DNA of 6,028 nucleotides from Hyphomicrobiales bacterium (lineage in GTDB: Bacteria; Pseudomonadota; Alphaproteobacteria; Rhizobiales; Aestuariivirgaceae): positions 1 through 6,028 of the forward strand of contig JALVRJ010000112.1 of assembly GCA_027031305.1 (NCBI GenBank), given 5' to 3'. Position numbers and translations under genes: made by a program. The notes under the pieces were generated by a model. It was not told where the DNA came from. It did no database searches and was given only the letters and a program-made list of their open reading frames with translations. This document shows, in pieces, positions 5,846 to 6,028 of this stretch (its first letter is position 1; each line of letters opens with the position of its first letter).

Positions 5846-6028
5846 GCAGGAACTGGCGCATTGGCTGCTGGCCAACTGGCCGTTTGCCGCCCGTGACGAT
5901 CAGTTGCCGCCCGACTTTTTCGCCCCGAAAGGGGTGGGCCGTGGCGCCCACTGGCATATCTGGCTGTTCATGGCCGGGCGTGGCGCCGGCAAGACGCGCG
6001 CCGGCGCCACGCCCGGCCATGAACAGCC
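5742..6028 (+). CDS. Large terminase subunit TerL, GTA g2 type, N-terminal fragment
   Basis: TerL is the ATPase-nuclease motor that packages DNA into the capsid. Only the beginning is present. The segment WPFAARDDQLPP is followed by IWLFMAGRGAGKTRAGA, which carries the terminase Walker A G79-RGAG-K84-T85; both are typical of GTA and related siphophage TerL. The nuclease domain and Walker B lie outside. I place the start at ATG 5742, overlapping TerS by 104 bp, because the overlap in this frame has about 82% third-position GC and reads as a natural helical N-terminus (LSDAALRNSLKCC, GPRAVAAALEQ). GTG 5829 or GTG 5805 are alternatives, and no start has a strong ribosome binding site. After RAGA the family continues with an EW-like sequence, but here it turns to TPGHEQ, because the last bases are an inverted copy of 5962 onward. 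Trustworthy coding therefore ends near 6008. Confidence 0.85.
   Translation, partial: MTKNAPTPLSDAALRNSLKCCVRALGPRAVAAALEQELAHWLLANWPFAARDDQLPPDFFAPKGVGRGAHWHIWLFMAGRGAGKTRAGATPGHEQ
5962..6028. repeat. Perfect 29-bp inverted repeat at the right end (probable fold-back artefact)
   Basis: Bases 5962-5990 and 6000-6028 are exact reverse complements around the 9-nt loop AAGACGCGC. The inner 9 bp (GGCGCCGGC with GCCGGCGCC) arise naturally from the codons for GAG and AGA around the Walker A lysine; the outer 20 bp cannot be explained by the terminase sequence and replace the expected continuation. This looks like snap-back priming or an assembly turn-around at a contig end, not a biological element. 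Confidence 0.85.

Noticed and set aside
5814..6020. Minus-strand ORF starting MAGRGAGARLAGATPG at the right end
   Set aside because: It resembles the Walker A of the plus-strand terminase only because the end of the window is an inverted copy; it is a product of the palindrome.

Overview
This is a GC-rich bacterial window, most likely a short contig from an alphaproteobacterium; the order cannot be settled from the sequence. Three things point there: an ETF-ubiquinone oxidoreductase of the FixC/ETFDH type, a DUF6456-type winged-helix protein (a family I know mainly from alphaproteobacteria), and the first two genes of what looks like a gene transfer agent (GTA) packaging module. Both ends cut through genes. 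The last ~20 bases are an inverted copy of sequence just upstream and are probably a fold-back artefact.

Layout, left to right. (1) 1-892, minus: N-terminal half of ETF-QO, running off the left edge. (2) 970-1800, plus: a membrane-anchored YafK-type L,D-transpeptidase-fold protein, divergent from ETF-QO. (3) 1803-3290, minus: replicative helicase DnaB, tail to tail with the YafK gene across only 2 bp. (4) 3291-3554: a spacer with no convincing gene. (5) 3555-4562, minus: DUF6456 protein, a candidate homologue of the GTA activator GafY/GafA. (6) 4734-5270, minus: a NUDIX hydrolase. (7) 5271-5527: a regulatory region reading rightwards, with a near-consensus sigma-70 promoter, repeated GC-rich elements in and next to it, a ~120-nt leader and a strong intrinsic terminator. 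(8) 5528-5845 and 5742-end, plus: a small-terminase-like protein (GTA g1) and the start of the large terminase (GTA g2), with overlapping frames.

The most interesting part is 5271 to the end. The order promoter, short leader, terminator, TerS, TerL is the same as phage lambda pR', 6S RNA, tR', late genes. The packaging genes can be expressed from this promoter only if RNA polymerase reads through the terminator. This fits what is reported for Caulobacter, where GafY (with IHF) activates the GTA promoter and GafZ acts as an anti-terminator. Here a GafY-like candidate lies about 1 kb from the GTA head, while no GafZ-like gene is visible. The sequence shows the DNA architecture directly; the regulatory scheme is inference. 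The left-hand genes (ETF-QO, YafK, DnaB, NUDIX) look like ordinary chromosomal housekeeping genes, as expected for a domesticated GTA locus rather than a free phage.
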